Shown: piece by piece, positions 1 to 8,244 of the stretch
Numbering within the stretch: position 1 is the first letter of the stretch
How the letters are laid out: the number at the start of each line of letters is the position of its first letter
Source of the DNA: Methyloceanibacter stevinii
Lineage (GTDB): Bacteria > Pseudomonadota > Alphaproteobacteria > Rhizobiales > Methyloligellaceae
NCBI RefSeq assembly: GCF_001723355.1
Contig: NZ_LPWE01000012.1
Coordinates: 372,001-436,000 of the forward strand
Direction: 5' to 3'
DNA length: 64,000 bases
The notes under the pieces: model-generated
Database searches by the model: none
What the model saw: only the letters and a program-made list of their open reading frames with translations
What the model was told of the DNA's origin: nothing
Translations under genes and position numbers: made by a program

Positions 1-268
1 GGTCGGGCTGACCTTGCTGTCCTACGCGATCAACATCTTCCTGTTCTCGTCGGGACGGCTGGTCATCGACAAGCCACCGATCATCGCAGGCGCCGACTCC
101 TACACCGATCCCTTGCCGCAGGCCCTCGTGCTCACGGCGATTGTCATTTCATTCGGCATGACGGCGCTCATCGTCGTGCTCGCGCTGCGCGGTTTCCTCG
201 AGACCGCGACGGACACGGCGGACCTACCGGAGGACGATTTCCCTGACGAGACGGAGACCGGCAAATGA
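1..268 (+). CDS. mnhC: Na+/H+ antiporter subunit C (MnhC/MrpC), C-terminal part
   Basis: The open frame runs in from the left edge, so only the last 88 or so codons are seen. It encodes a NuoK-like hydrophobic protein. Visible are the NIFLFSSGR stretch, a proline-rich loop ending DPLPQALVLTAIVIS, and a final membrane helix followed by an acidic tail. This is the usual MrpC C-terminus. The stop codon overlaps the next start in an ATGA, showing translational coupling with mnhD. MrpC is an inner-membrane subunit of the multi-subunit Na+(K+)/H+ antiporter. mnhA and mnhB would be expected upstream, outside the window. Confidence 0.9.
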   Translation, partial: VGLTLLSYAINIFLFSSGRLVIDKPPIIAGADSYTDPLPQALVLTAIVISFGMTALIVVLALRGFLETATDTADLPEDDFPDETETGK

Positions 269-1884
269 CGGCTCCGCATATCGCAACAAGCTGGATCATC
301 GCGCCGGCGATCCTGCCCGCCATCACCGCGGCCATCATGATCCTGGTGCGGCGGCGCGACATCGAAATGCAGCGCGTGCTCTCGGTCGCCTCCACCGTGG
401 CCCTGCTCGGCATCGCGCTTTTTCTCTACCACGCCGTCAGCGACGGCGAGACGGACGCTTACCGCCTCGGCGCCTGGCCGGCGCCCTATGGCATCGTGCT
501 CGTCATCGATCGCCTCTCCACGACCATGCTCGTGCTCACGGCGGGACTTGCGCTGGCCGTGCTGCTCTACGCCATCGCCGGATGGGACAGGCGCGGGCGT
601 CATTTCCACGCGCTGTTTCATTTCCAGCTGCTCGGCTTGAACGGCGCCTTCCTCACGGGCGACCTGTTCAACCTCTTCGTCTTCTTCGAGGTCATGCTGA
701 TCGCCTCGTACGGCCTCATGCTGCATGGCGGCGGCGCCAAGCGCCTGCGCGCGGGCTTCCAATACGTGGCGATCAATCTCATCGCATCGTCGCTGTTCCT
801 GGTCGCAGTCGGGTTGATCTACGGCGTGACCGGCACGCTCAATTTCGCGGATCTCGCCGTCAAGGCGCGGGCAGTTGCGGAAAACGACCAGGCGCTTCTG
901 CAGACCGGAGCGCTTCTGCTGCTGCTCGTCTTCGCCATCAAGGCCGCGTTCGTGCCGCTGCACTGGTGGTTGCCGGCAACCTATGCCGCCGCCTCCGCGC
1001 CTATCGCCGCTCTCTTCGCGATCATGACCAAGGTGGGCGCCTACGCCATCATCCGCGTGTTCGGCACTGTGTTCGGCGATGGCGCCGGCGCCGAAACGCT
1101 GGGCGCTGTCGCCGCACCCTGGGTCGTCCCCGCTGCTCTCGTGACCCTCACTGTCGGCACGGCCGGGCTGCTTGGCGCACGTCGACTGCTCGACCTCGCC
1201 GCCTTCAACACGATCGCCTCGATGGGTACGCTCTTGATCGCCATCGGCCAGTTCAGTGTCGATGGGCTGACGGCGGCGCTTTACTACCTGGTCCACAGCA
1301 CCATCGCGGGCGCCGCCCTGTTCCTGATCGTCGACCTGATCGCCGCGCGCCGTCCGACCAAGCTCGACGCCTTGGTTCCCTGCAACCCGATCAGTCAAGC
1401 GCCGGTCCTCGGCGCGCTGTTCTTCCTCGTGGCGATCGCGGTCGTGGGACTGCCGCCGCTGTCCGGCTTCATCGGCAAGCTCATGGTTCTCGACGCGACT
1501 TATGAGGCGCCGCGCGCCTGGCTGATTTGGACCACGATCCTCGTGGCCTCGTTGATGATGACCATCGCCTTCGCCCGCGCCGGCAGCACGATCTTCTGGA
1601 AGACCGACGGTCAGACGACCGGGCCCGGCTGGGAAACCGTGTCCAAGACGCCTATGGTCGTGGTGGCGTTTCTCGTGGGCGCGAGCCTGATGCTGGCGGT
1701 ATTCGCGGGCCCCGCCGTGAAGGCCCTGCGTGCGACCGCGGGCCAGGCGCTCGACACGCAGAACTACGTCGACGCTGTCCTCGGACCACGCGAGAACACC
1801 GAACCGGAGCGGCCGATTACCGAGCCGGCCGATGAGGCCACGGCCGTACCCGTGCCGGCTGACACGCAGGTGGAGGCGCACTGA
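265..1884 (+). CDS. mnhD: Na+/H+ antiporter subunit D (MnhD/MrpD)
   Basis: A 539-residue polytopic membrane protein of the NuoL/M/N antiporter family, the normal size for MrpD. It has a dozen or more hydrophobic helices. The central proton-channel region reads KAAFVPLHWWLPATYAAA, with the buried lysine and the LP-containing broken helix typical of this family, and is followed by the ITKVGAYAIIR-like segment. The C-terminal 60 residues form a soluble acidic tail. The start overlaps mnhC by 4 bp, and mnhE begins 2 bp after the stop. It should form one of the proton/cation translocation units of the Mrp complex, used for Na+ and pH homeostasis. Confidence 0.93.
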   Translation: MTAPHIATSWIIAPAILPAITAAIMILVRRRDIEMQRVLSVASTVALLGIALFLYHAVSDGETDAYRLGAWPAPYGIVLVIDRLSTTMLVLTAGLALAVLLYAIAGWDRRGRHFHALFHFQLLGLNGAFLTGDLFNLFVFFEVMLIASYGLMLHGGGAKRLRAGFQYVAINLIASSLFLVAVGLIYGVTGTLNFADLAVKARAVAENDQALLQTGALLLLLVFAIKAAFVPLHWWLPATYAAASAPIAALFAIMTKVGAYAIIRVFGTVFGDGAGAETLGAVAAPWVVPAALVTLTVGTAGLLGARRLLDLAAFNTIASMGTLLIAIGQFSVDGLTAALYYLVHSTIAGAALFLIVDLIAARRPTKLDALVPCNPISQAPVLGALFFLVAIAVVGLPPLSGFIGKLMVLDATYEAPRAWLIWTTILVASLMMTIAFARAGSTIFWKTDGQTTGPGWETVSKTPMVVVAFLVGASLMLAVFAGPAVKALRATAGQALDTQNYVDAVLGPRENTEPERPITEPADEATAVPVPADTQVEAH

Positions 1885-1886
1885 CG

Positions 1887-2378
1887 ATGTTCGGAAAGCT
1901 CGTTCCCCATCCATTGCTGACAGTGCTCATCGTGATCGTCTGGATTCTGCTCAACGGGGTGTCGTGGGGCGCCGCCGTGCTGGGACTGATCCTCGGCATC
2001 GTGGTTCCGCGTGCGACGAGCGCCTTCTGGCCCGACCGGCCCGTGGTCAAGAGCCCGCTGACGATCCTCACCTATGCGCTCATCGTCCTGTGGGACATCT
2101 TCGTCGCGAACTTCCAGGTCGCATATCTGATCCTATTCCGCCGGGGAGATGATCTGCACTCGCACTTCGTGACCATCCCGCTCGATCTCAAATCGCCTGA
2201 AGCTATATCCGCCCTCGCCGGCACCATCACGATGACGCCCGGCACTGTGAGCGCAACGCTCAGCGCCGACGGACGTGCGCTGCTTGTCCACTGCCTTGAA
2301 ACGGATGACCCCGAGAAGACCGTGGCCGAGATCAAGGCCCGCTACGAGACCAGACTGGAAAGGATCTTCGAGAGATGA
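1887..2378 (+). CDS. mnhE: Na+/H+ antiporter subunit E (MnhE/MrpE)
   Basis: A 163-residue protein with two or three N-terminal membrane helices and a soluble C-terminal domain. The segment TITMTPGTVSATLSADGRALLVHCLE is the conserved MrpE signature (TPGT...VH.L); only short pieces of it are diagnostic. It lies between mnhD (2 bp spacing) and mnhF (4 bp overlap) in the standard Mrp order. MrpE is a structural subunit of the antiporter complex with no catalytic role established for it alone. Confidence 0.92.
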   Translation: MFGKLVPHPLLTVLIVIVWILLNGVSWGAAVLGLILGIVVPRATSAFWPDRPVVKSPLTILTYALIVLWDIFVANFQVAYLILFRRGDDLHSHFVTIPLDLKSPEAISALAGTITMTPGTVSATLSADGRALLVHCLETDDPEKTVAEIKARYETRLERIFER

Positions 2379-2644
2379 TCGAAACCGCCTGTGCCATCGC
2401 CTTCGTCGCCATCAGCGCGGCCATGCTGCTCTGCCTTTACCGCGTCCTCGTGGGGCCGGACATGCCCACGCGCATTCTCGCGCTCGACACGCTGACGATC
2501 AACGCGATCGGCCTTGTCGTGCTCGCCGGGATCTATTGGGGCACGGAACTCTATTTCGAGGTCGCCTTGCTGTTCGCGATGGTCGGCTTCCTGACGACGG
2601 TCGCGTACTGCAAGTACATCTTGCGCGGCAATGTGATGGAGTAG
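2375..2644 (+). CDS. mnhF: Na+/H+ antiporter subunit F (MnhF/MrpF)
   Basis: An 89-residue protein with three predicted membrane helices. The loop YRVLVGPDMPTRILALD is characteristic of MrpF (RV..GP...DR..A.D). The start codon overlaps the mnhE stop in an ATGA. mnhG follows after 4 bp. Length and position match the family exactly, so the call rests on both sequence and synteny. Confidence 0.92.
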   Translation: MIETACAIAFVAISAAMLLCLYRVLVGPDMPTRILALDTLTINAIGLVVLAGIYWGTELYFEVALLFAMVGFLTTVAYCKYILRGNVME

Positions 2645-2648
2645 ATCG

Positions 2649-3047
2649 ATGACCGACTTCGGCGACATCGCGGTTTCAGCCCTGATCTGTCTGGGAGCCT
2701 TCTTTCTCTTTGTCGGCTCGCTTGGCCTCGCCAAACTGCCGGACCTGATGCGGCGGCTGCACGGCCCGACCAAGGCGACGACGCTCGGCATCGGCTCGAC
2801 GCTGATCGCCTCCATGCTCTACTTCATCTTGAAGGGAAATGCGCTGTCCATCCAGGAACTGCTGATCACGACATTCCTGTTTCTGACGGCACCGGTCACG
2901 GCGCTCATGGTGGCAAAAGCCCATCTCTTGCTCGACAAGAGCGAGGCGGCGAATCTGCCGCCGACCGGGCGCAAGGTTGGCTGGTCGGTGTTCGACGCGC
3001 CGCCGGCCCCGGAGTCGGAGGACGCCCCGTCCAAAGGCGACCAATGA
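2649..3047 (+). CDS. mnhG: Na+/H+ antiporter subunit G (MnhG/MrpG)
   Basis: A 132-residue, three-helix membrane protein. The first helix contains GSLGLAKLPDLMRRLHGPTKATTLG, the diagnostic MrpG motif (GLxRLPDxYxRxHAxTKAxTLG). Only the last 30 residues, a hydrophilic acidic tail, are variable. It is the last gene of the Mrp operon here. The next gene starts 74 bp downstream and is unrelated, so transcription may end or continue there; no clear terminator hairpin with a T run is visible. Confidence 0.92.
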   Translation: MTDFGDIAVSALICLGAFFLFVGSLGLAKLPDLMRRLHGPTKATTLGIGSTLIASMLYFILKGNALSIQELLITTFLFLTAPVTALMVAKAHLLLDKSEAANLPPTGRKVGWSVFDAPPAPESEDAPSKGDQ

Positions 3048-3121
3048 CGGTCAACTAAATACCAAGCGCGCCCGGCGGAGAGGCTGCCCGGGCGCCATCA
3101 AATTCGAGAAGGACGCAAAGC

Positions 3122-3451
3122 ATGTTCATCGCCATGAACCGGTTCAAAGTACTCAAAGGCGCGGAAAACGATTTCGAGCAGGTCTGGCTGTCGCGTGAGA
3201 CCCATCTCGAGGATGTCCCCGGCTTCGTCGAATTCCATCTCCTGAAAGGCCCCGAGCGGGAAGATCACGTGCTCTATGCCTCGCACAGCATCTGGCGTTC
3301 CCAAGCCGATTTCGAGGAGTGGACGCGTTCGGAAGCCTTCCGCAAGGCGCATGCGCGCGCCGGCGAGGGCAAGCCCCTGTATCAGGGCCACCCGGAGTTC
3401 GAAGGCTTCACGACCTTGCAGAAAGTGCGCGCGAAGGATGCCGCGGCCTAG
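3122..3451 (+). CDS. IsdG-like haem-degrading monooxygenase (ABM-fold)
   Basis: A 109-residue protein of the antibiotic-biosynthesis-monooxygenase fold. It carries Asn6, Trp67 and His77 at the spacing of the catalytic Asn-Trp-His triad of IsdG/IsdI haem oxygenases (Asn6 or 7, Trp66 or 67, His76 or 77). The context is also right: MNRF at the N-terminus, a FVEFHLL strand, and W-T-x-S-E-A-F-x-x-A-H. IsdG-type enzymes open the haem ring in the cytoplasm to release iron. Alternatively it could be an ABM-fold protein of other function, but retention of all three triad residues makes haem use likely. No haem-uptake genes are adjacent. An AAGGACG-like ribosome site precedes the ATG. Confidence 0.72.
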   Translation: MFIAMNRFKVLKGAENDFEQVWLSRETHLEDVPGFVEFHLLKGPEREDHVLYASHSIWRSQADFEEWTRSEAFRKAHARAGEGKPLYQGHPEFEGFTTLQKVRAKDAAA

Positions 3452-3484
3452 CCGAAACTGACCAGGCCGCCGGCAGTCCAAGCG

Positions 3485-5617
3485 TTAGTTGACGCGTCTC
3501 ACCTGCACCAGATTGTCGGAGAAGGTGGGCGCGTGGCCTAAGCTCGCGAACTCATCCGAACTGATGCAGTTCACCGAACCGTCAGACCGGTTGAGGCTCC
3601 GCCAATAGCCGAGCGTCGCGACGATGACGCCCTTGGTCGTCTCGGTGACGCGCGCCAAACCTTCGAAGTCGCCCCGCTCGTTGTAGACCCTGACGGGATC
3701 GCCATCGCGGATCGAGCGGGCCTTCGCGTCCGCTTTGTTCATCAGAATGAACTGCTCGCCTTGGCCTTGGATCTTGTGCGGCTCGTTGGCGTAGCACGAG
3801 TTCAGGAAGCCGTGGCTCTTCGGCGAGATGATGTTGAGCGGATATTGGTCCGCGAGCTTCCGGTTCGTGGCCGGGGATTCACGCGGCGGCAGATAGCCCG
3901 GAAGCGCATCCACATCCTCACCGGACTGCTTGTCCTCGTACATCATGCGGAACGGCGGCGCGACGAAGTTGGTGGCGCCGTGCAGGGAAAAACTCCACCT
4001 TGCCCGAGGCGTCGGGAAATTCCCCTCCGCATGCGGCAGCCGGTCGTCGGGCGTGCCGACCGCGAGGTGGAAATAGCCGTGCTTGCGGAAGTACTCCATA
4101 TCGATGCCGGCCATCTGCGGCGCATCCCATTGGATGTAATGCTCCGCGAGCTCCATATCGCTCATGGTGAAGCGTGGATCGTCATCAAAGCCGAAGGCGG
4201 CGGACAGACGGCGGAAGATTTCCGCGTTCGATTTGGCCTCGCCGCGCGGCTCGATCGCCTTCTCGTTCAAGGTCAAATAGAAGTGTCCCCACGAGAACAT
4301 CATGTCGTCGTGCTCGCCGGCCATGGTCGCGGGCAGGATGATGTCCGCATACGCGGCCGTGTCCGTGACGAAATGTTCGGCCGCCACGAAGAACAGGTCC
4401 TCGCGCGACAACCCGTCGACAATGCGATTGGTTTCAGGCGCTTGGCTGACAGGATTCGTGTTGTACACGAATAGACCCTTGATCGGTGGGTCGAGCTGCA
4501 TGTCGCCGGTGAGCGCGCGGCCCAGCTGGAGATTGTTCACCACGCGCGTGTGCGGGCGGATGTAGTCGGGCCGCGAAACCTTGGCCCAGTCGATGGGAAA
4601 CTCCCAGAGTGGCATCTGCAGAAGGCCGCCGCCCACATGCCGCCACGAACCCGCAAGCGCCGGAATTGCGCACACGGCCCGGATGGTCTGACCGCCACCC
4701 GCGTGCCGCTCCAACGCCACGCCCATGCGGATCACGGACGGCTGCACGCTCGCGAATTCGCGGGCGAACTGGGCCACGTCCTCGGCCGAAACGCCGGTGA
4801 CCTCCTCCACATAGTCCGGCGTGAAGTCGAGCGCCCGCTGCGCCAGCTCGGGATAGCCGACGGTGTGTTCGTGCACCCATTCGTCGTCCACGTAATTCCC
4901 GCGGATCATGGCGGCGATGATGCCCATCGCGAGCGCGCCGTCCGTGCCGGGCTTGGGCGCGATATGCCAGTCGGCGGCCTTTGCCGTGCGTGACCGGTAG
5001 CTGTCGATCACCACAACCTTCGCGCCCTTCTTCTGCGCTTCCAGCACGAACGGCCAGTGATGCAGGTTCGTGGAAATGGAGTTGCACGCCCAGATCACGA
5101 TGTACTTCGAATGGACGAAGCTCTCCGGATCGACGCCGCCGGTGGGCCCGACGGTCAAGAGCCAAGCGGTCGAGGAGCCGGACGCGCAGAACGTCTTTTC
5201 GTTCACGGTCGTCCCGAGGCGGTTGAAGAAAGCATCGCCGCAGGTCAGCCCCTGCACCAGCCCTTCGTTCCCGAGATAGCTGTACGGCAGGATGGCCTGC
5301 GATCCGTATTCATCGATAATGTCCGTCCACCGGGCGTGGATCTCGGCAATCGCCTCCTCCCACGATATCTCGATGAACTTGCGGCTGCCCTTGGGGCCGG
5401 CGCGGCGCAGAGGGTGCAGCACACGGTCCGGATTGTAGTGGTGCTCGTGGAAGTCCTTGAGCTTCACACACAACCCGCCGCGGGTCATGGGATGTTCCTT
5501 GTTCCCCCGGACGTCGACGAGCCTGCCGCCCTCGACCTCGTAGTACATGGCGCATGTATCCGGGCAGTCATGAGGACACCCACCAAAAAACCTCTCGCGT
5601 TTCGGCTGTTCGTTCAC
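3485..5617 (-). CDS. Molybdopterin-dependent oxidoreductase, large subunit
   Basis: A 710-residue member of the DMSO-reductase superfamily (Mo-bis-PGD enzymes). The N-terminal [4Fe-4S] site is Cys14, Cys18, Cys22 and Cys50. The three molybdopterin-binding regions and the C-terminal dinucleotide-binding domain follow, the latter beginning near YPLNIISPKSHGF. An FCASGSS segment sits where the family places its Mo ligand, so a Cys ligand is possible. There is no twin-arginine leader, so the enzyme is probably cytoplasmic. No small Fe-S subunit or membrane anchor is adjacent, and the substrate cannot be inferred. Start is GTG with a GGAGG-like site. Around 3987-4012 two compensating indels appear to have changed an expected PSGKVEF to PRARWSF. 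Confidence 0.8.
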   Translation of the reverse strand: MNEQPKRERFFGGCPHDCPDTCAMYYEVEGGRLVDVRGNKEHPMTRGGLCVKLKDFHEHHYNPDRVLHPLRRAGPKGSRKFIEISWEEAIAEIHARWTDIIDEYGSQAILPYSYLGNEGLVQGLTCGDAFFNRLGTTVNEKTFCASGSSTAWLLTVGPTGGVDPESFVHSKYIVIWACNSISTNLHHWPFVLEAQKKGAKVVVIDSYRSRTAKAADWHIAPKPGTDGALAMGIIAAMIRGNYVDDEWVHEHTVGYPELAQRALDFTPDYVEEVTGVSAEDVAQFAREFASVQPSVIRMGVALERHAGGGQTIRAVCAIPALAGSWRHVGGGLLQMPLWEFPIDWAKVSRPDYIRPHTRVVNNLQLGRALTGDMQLDPPIKGLFVYNTNPVSQAPETNRIVDGLSREDLFFVAAEHFVTDTAAYADIILPATMAGEHDDMMFSWGHFYLTLNEKAIEPRGEAKSNAEIFRRLSAAFGFDDDPRFTMSDMELAEHYIQWDAPQMAGIDMEYFRKHGYFHLAVGTPDDRLPHAEGNFPTPRARWSFSLHGATNFVAPPFRMMYEDKQSGEDVDALPGYLPPRESPATNRKLADQYPLNIISPKSHGFLNSCYANEPHKIQGQGEQFILMNKADAKARSIRDGDPVRVYNERGDFEGLARVTETTKGVIVATLGYWRSLNRSDGSVNCISSDEFASLGHAPTFSDNLVQVRRVN

Positions 5618-5951
5618 AAACTTCCTCCCTCTGTCGCGCTCTCGATGGCAGCTGTTGAAGGAAGCGTACGATGCGCAATCAGGGTTGTCGATTGTGCAGC
5701 GCGACAGGCAAACGCGTTATAGGACTCGCCCGCGCGAATAAGATCGCGCCAATCGGAAACAGCCGATCCAGGGACGCCCCCAACTGTTGCAAGCCTCGTT
5801 GGCCGGCCACGGTCGCCGCACGCCGCCGAACGCGCCTGCGGCCATATGAGGGATCCACCCCATACACCGATCGGGCGGACGTCCGTACGTTCCTTCCCAG
5901 TTCTGGCGGCCAAGCCAGCACACACAGCCTGAACCCACGAAGGAACACATC
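5618..5951. other. Divergent intergenic region
   Basis: A 334-bp gap between the molybdopterin oxidoreductase (leftward) and the exported GX3 protein (rightward). It should hold both promoters. I see no convincing -35/-10 pair, no strong inverted repeat and no conserved small ORF. An AAGGAAC ribosome-binding sequence lies just upstream of the 5952 start. Confidence 0.4.
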
Positions 5952-6365
5952 ATGACCAAGATCGCTCAGACCACGACCACGTTTGCTTTTCTCTCGAAGT
6001 TCGCCTTCCTGATCCTCGCCGGCTTCATGTTCGCCGAGATCGCGGCGCCCGTACCGGCGGCGGCTGAGAGCGCTCAACAGTGCTACTCCCGCGGTAAGTC
6101 GGCCGGCCTGAAAGACGGCTACATGGACGGCTTCAACGACGCCTACAAGGCCTCGTTCAACGACACGATCATGGGCACCATGGATCTGTCGGCGCAAGAG
6201 TGCGCCAAGTACTACAAGAAGGGCTACAACGTCGGCTACAAGGCCGGCTGGAAAAACGGCCAGAAGGAAGGCAAGTCCGCCGGCGCGGAAGATGCCCAGG
6301 ATTGGAAAGACGACCTGCGCGACCGGATGCGTGAGTGCATGCGCACCGGCAACAACTGCCCGTAA
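5952..6365 (+). CDS. Exported protein with tandem GX3 repeats
   Basis: A 137-residue protein with a clear signal peptide: a basic N-terminus, a hydrophobic core at about residues 14-32, and cleavage likely after an AAAES-type site near residue 38. The mature part has two blocks in which glycine recurs every fourth residue. The first is GKSAGLKDGYMDGF; the second is GYNVGYKAGWKNGQKEGKSAG. Both are rich in Tyr, Lys and Asp. Four cysteines are present, one before each block and two near the C-terminus, suggesting disulfides in the periplasm. The pattern recalls the GX3 repeats of the eukaryotic Yae1/Lto1 family, but no homology is claimed. Function unknown. A hairpin follows the stop. Confidence 0.75.
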   Translation: MTKIAQTTTTFAFLSKFAFLILAGFMFAEIAAPVPAAAESAQQCYSRGKSAGLKDGYMDGFNDAYKASFNDTIMGTMDLSAQECAKYYKKGYNVGYKAGWKNGQKEGKSAGAEDAQDWKDDLRDRMRECMRTGNNCP

Positions 6366-6392
6366 CCGCGAAAGCCGACCCGGCCCTTGGTT

Positions 6393-6427
6393 CGGCTCTC
6401 TAGGACCGCAAAGGTCTTAGGGAGCCG
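6393..6427 (+). terminator. Strong hairpin after the GX3-repeat gene
   Basis: Arms of 15 nt (6393-6407 and 6413-6427) pair around a GCAAA loop with only two G-U-type imperfections. The hairpin begins 28 bp after the stop codon. No T run follows, so it may be a weak or Rho-assisted terminator or an mRNA 3-prime stabiliser. The 6428-6663 stretch beyond it shows nothing else I can interpret. Confidence 0.5.
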
Positions 6428-6663
6428 ATCCGCGTCTGTTCTCAAGCGCTAAGAGCCTCTCCGCCCAGGACCGCGCGAGTGGACCTACGGGGTCGGCGGC
6501 GGTCGATCCCCTCCCTCTCGCGCTGCCGATGTGGCACCGCCGAGATCAGGTCATAAAATAGCTGTGGTTTGGGCGTTAGCTTGGGGCCTTCCACGTTTCG
6601 TGCTTGGAAATCCGCCGCTTCCCGCCGTCAGCCACGCTGGACCAAAGGCCAGGGGCCGATATC

Positions 6664-6921
6664 ATGGGCCAATACACAGTCGCTCAGTTGAATAAATTCC
6701 GCGACACGAGCCACTGTTCGACCTGTGTCCATTATAGCGGCTGTGCGCTATGGCTCTCGCTACTGCTTATGAATGAGGAAGTGAGCCATCCGGGGCTGGA
6801 TCTGATCGTGCCGGACATTGCGGAGCCCTGCCCCATGTTCTTCCCTTGGACGACGGACGGCCAAAGACGACAGTCCGTGCATCGCCGGCCATACGTCCAG
6901 GCGAGCTACCCCGAGCACTGA
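6664..6921 (+). CDS. Small cysteine-rich protein, possible metal site
   Basis: An 85-residue protein if started at the ATG at 6664; a TTG at 6604 would add 20 residues with no better ribosome site. Four cysteines are arranged HCSTCVHYSGC and, later, EPCPMF. This CxxC...C...C pattern could bind zinc or an Fe-S cluster. No signal peptide or membrane helix is visible. I do not recognise the family. It is followed by the convergent tRNA-Leu gene, so it is probably monocistronic. Confidence 0.5.
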   Translation: MGQYTVAQLNKFRDTSHCSTCVHYSGCALWLSLLLMNEEVSHPGLDLIVPDIAEPCPMFFPWTTDGQRRQSVHRRPYVQASYPEH

Positions 6922-6965
6922 ACCGGGAACCCTCGATAACCTGCGGAATCGTACAACCGAGCTGC

Positions 6966-7052
6966 TGGTGCGGACGGCGGGGATCGAACCCGCACGGCCT
7001 TTCGGCCTCAGGATTTTAAGTCCTGTGTGTCTACCAATTCCACCACGTCCGC
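6966..7052 (-). tRNA. tRNA-Leu (anticodon TAA)
   Basis: On the minus strand the acceptor arms GCGGACG and CGTCCGC pair perfectly, followed by discriminator A and an encoded CCA (6966-6968). The T arm reads GCGGGTTCGATCCCCGC. The anticodon loop is CTTAAAA with anticodon TAA, closed by AGGA/TCCT pairs. The long variable arm (GAGGCCGAAAGGCC) is the class II feature expected for leucine. Confidence 0.96.
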
Positions 7053-7182
7053 GGAGCGAGCGGGACGCGCGCCGCACGTCCCTCGCCGGAGCCGGACCGC
7101 CCTACGGGCGGCCTAGCCTTGGAGAATAGCCCTACTAACCGTTGCGATACGGTTTGTCTAAGGGCACCCGCCCGGCGGACGT

Positions 7183-7209
7183 GAAGGCGCCCCTTAAGAG
7201 GGCGCCTTC
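7183..7209 (-). terminator. Hairpin at the ceramidase-like gene end
   Basis: A perfect 10-bp stem (7183-7192 with 7200-7209) has a 7-nt loop that contains the stop codon of the ceramidase-like gene. No T run follows on the minus strand, so it may act as an mRNA 3-prime stabilising hairpin or a weak terminator. Confidence 0.4.
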
Positions 7210-8244
7210 TTGGTGCGTTTCTTGGTCCCGGACGCTTCCTTGGCGGGCTCTTCATCGGAAGGCTTGTCTTCAGAAGACTTGTCCTCCGCAGGCTTCTCCT
7301 CCGAAGAGTCGCCCTTCGGGGCCTCTTCTTTGGACGTGTCCGCCTCGGACGGCGCTTCTACCGGCTCGGCCTTCGACTCTTCCTTGGCCTCGGCTTCGGC
7401 CTTCTCCTCGGGTTCCGGCTTGGCCTCGGGTTCCGGTTTAGCCTCGGGCTCAGCTTTGGCCACCGGCACCGGTTTGGCTTCGGCTTCGGGCGCCTTCTCC
7501 TCCGGCTTTTCCTCGACCGGTTCCGGTAACGGCTTCGTTCCGGATTCCAAGCTCGCGCGCATCAGCAGGAAGAGCACAACGGCGTTCAGAAGATGCCAGA
7601 TGAAGTGCGTACCGGTGTTGCGCCCCTCGATGACGATGCTGCTGCAATAGGCCATGTCGAGCGACCGCAGCAGGATCGACGCTGCGAAGACGAGCGTCGC
7701 GGCCAGAACATAGGGCGCAGCCTTGTGGCGCCGCTCCGCCAGCAGCATGCTGACGATGACGAGTACGCCAAGCGCCGGGAGATAGCCGACACTGCCGTTC
7801 ATGCAGACCTTCGCCCCGTCCGGCGCGCCGGTCACAAATCCGACCCCACCGTCCCAGCAGTGAACCTGGGTCGCCGCGCCGCAGTCCGGCGAAGAGCACG
7901 ACCAGGAAGACCGTCCATCCGGGCGGCACATTCAAGAACCGGTTCAAGGCGAAGCCGAGATAGACCAGCATGAACACGGCAATGGGGATCACGTCCGCAA
8001 GTTCGGTGCCGCGATCCGCATAGACATGGAAGGCGACGCTGCCGAAGCAGATCGCGAACACGAGCGCTACGAACAGATAGTGATCGGCGCTGCGTTGCTC
8101 CGGCGGCCGCCACAAGACGAGCTGCCAGAAGATCAGAGCGGCTAGAAAGAAGCCGACATTGGAAATGGCGTTGATGGGCTCGGCCCACAGGGCCTCGCTC
8201 GTTCCCCGTTCGCAGTAGATATAGACGCGCTCGCCTAACGTCAT
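7194..8244 (-). CDS. Ceramidase-like (CREST) membrane protein with charged tail, frameshifted
   Basis: Two overlapping frames together encode about 350 residues. The N-terminal frame has the family features: an acidic-polar start with ERGTS and AEPINAISN, then GSVAFHVYAD (metal-site His), and several membrane helices. After a single extra base near 7875, the C-terminal frame continues with three helices and GTHFIWHLLNA, the paired-His motif. This is the architecture of alkaline ceramidase-like hydrolases (PF05875), Zn-dependent membrane amidases. The last 100 residues are an unusual Glu/Lys/Pro/Ala-rich tail with EPEAKP repeats. The break is probably a sequencing error, because both halves are well conserved. 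Substrate uncertain, since bacterial members need not act on ceramide. Confidence 0.72.

Noticed and set aside
100-1914. Long open frame opposite mnhC/mnhD on the minus strand
   Set aside because: It is the antisense shadow of a GC-rich membrane-protein gene. Composition is Arg/Gly/Asp-rich with no domains, and the plus-strand Mrp genes are clear.
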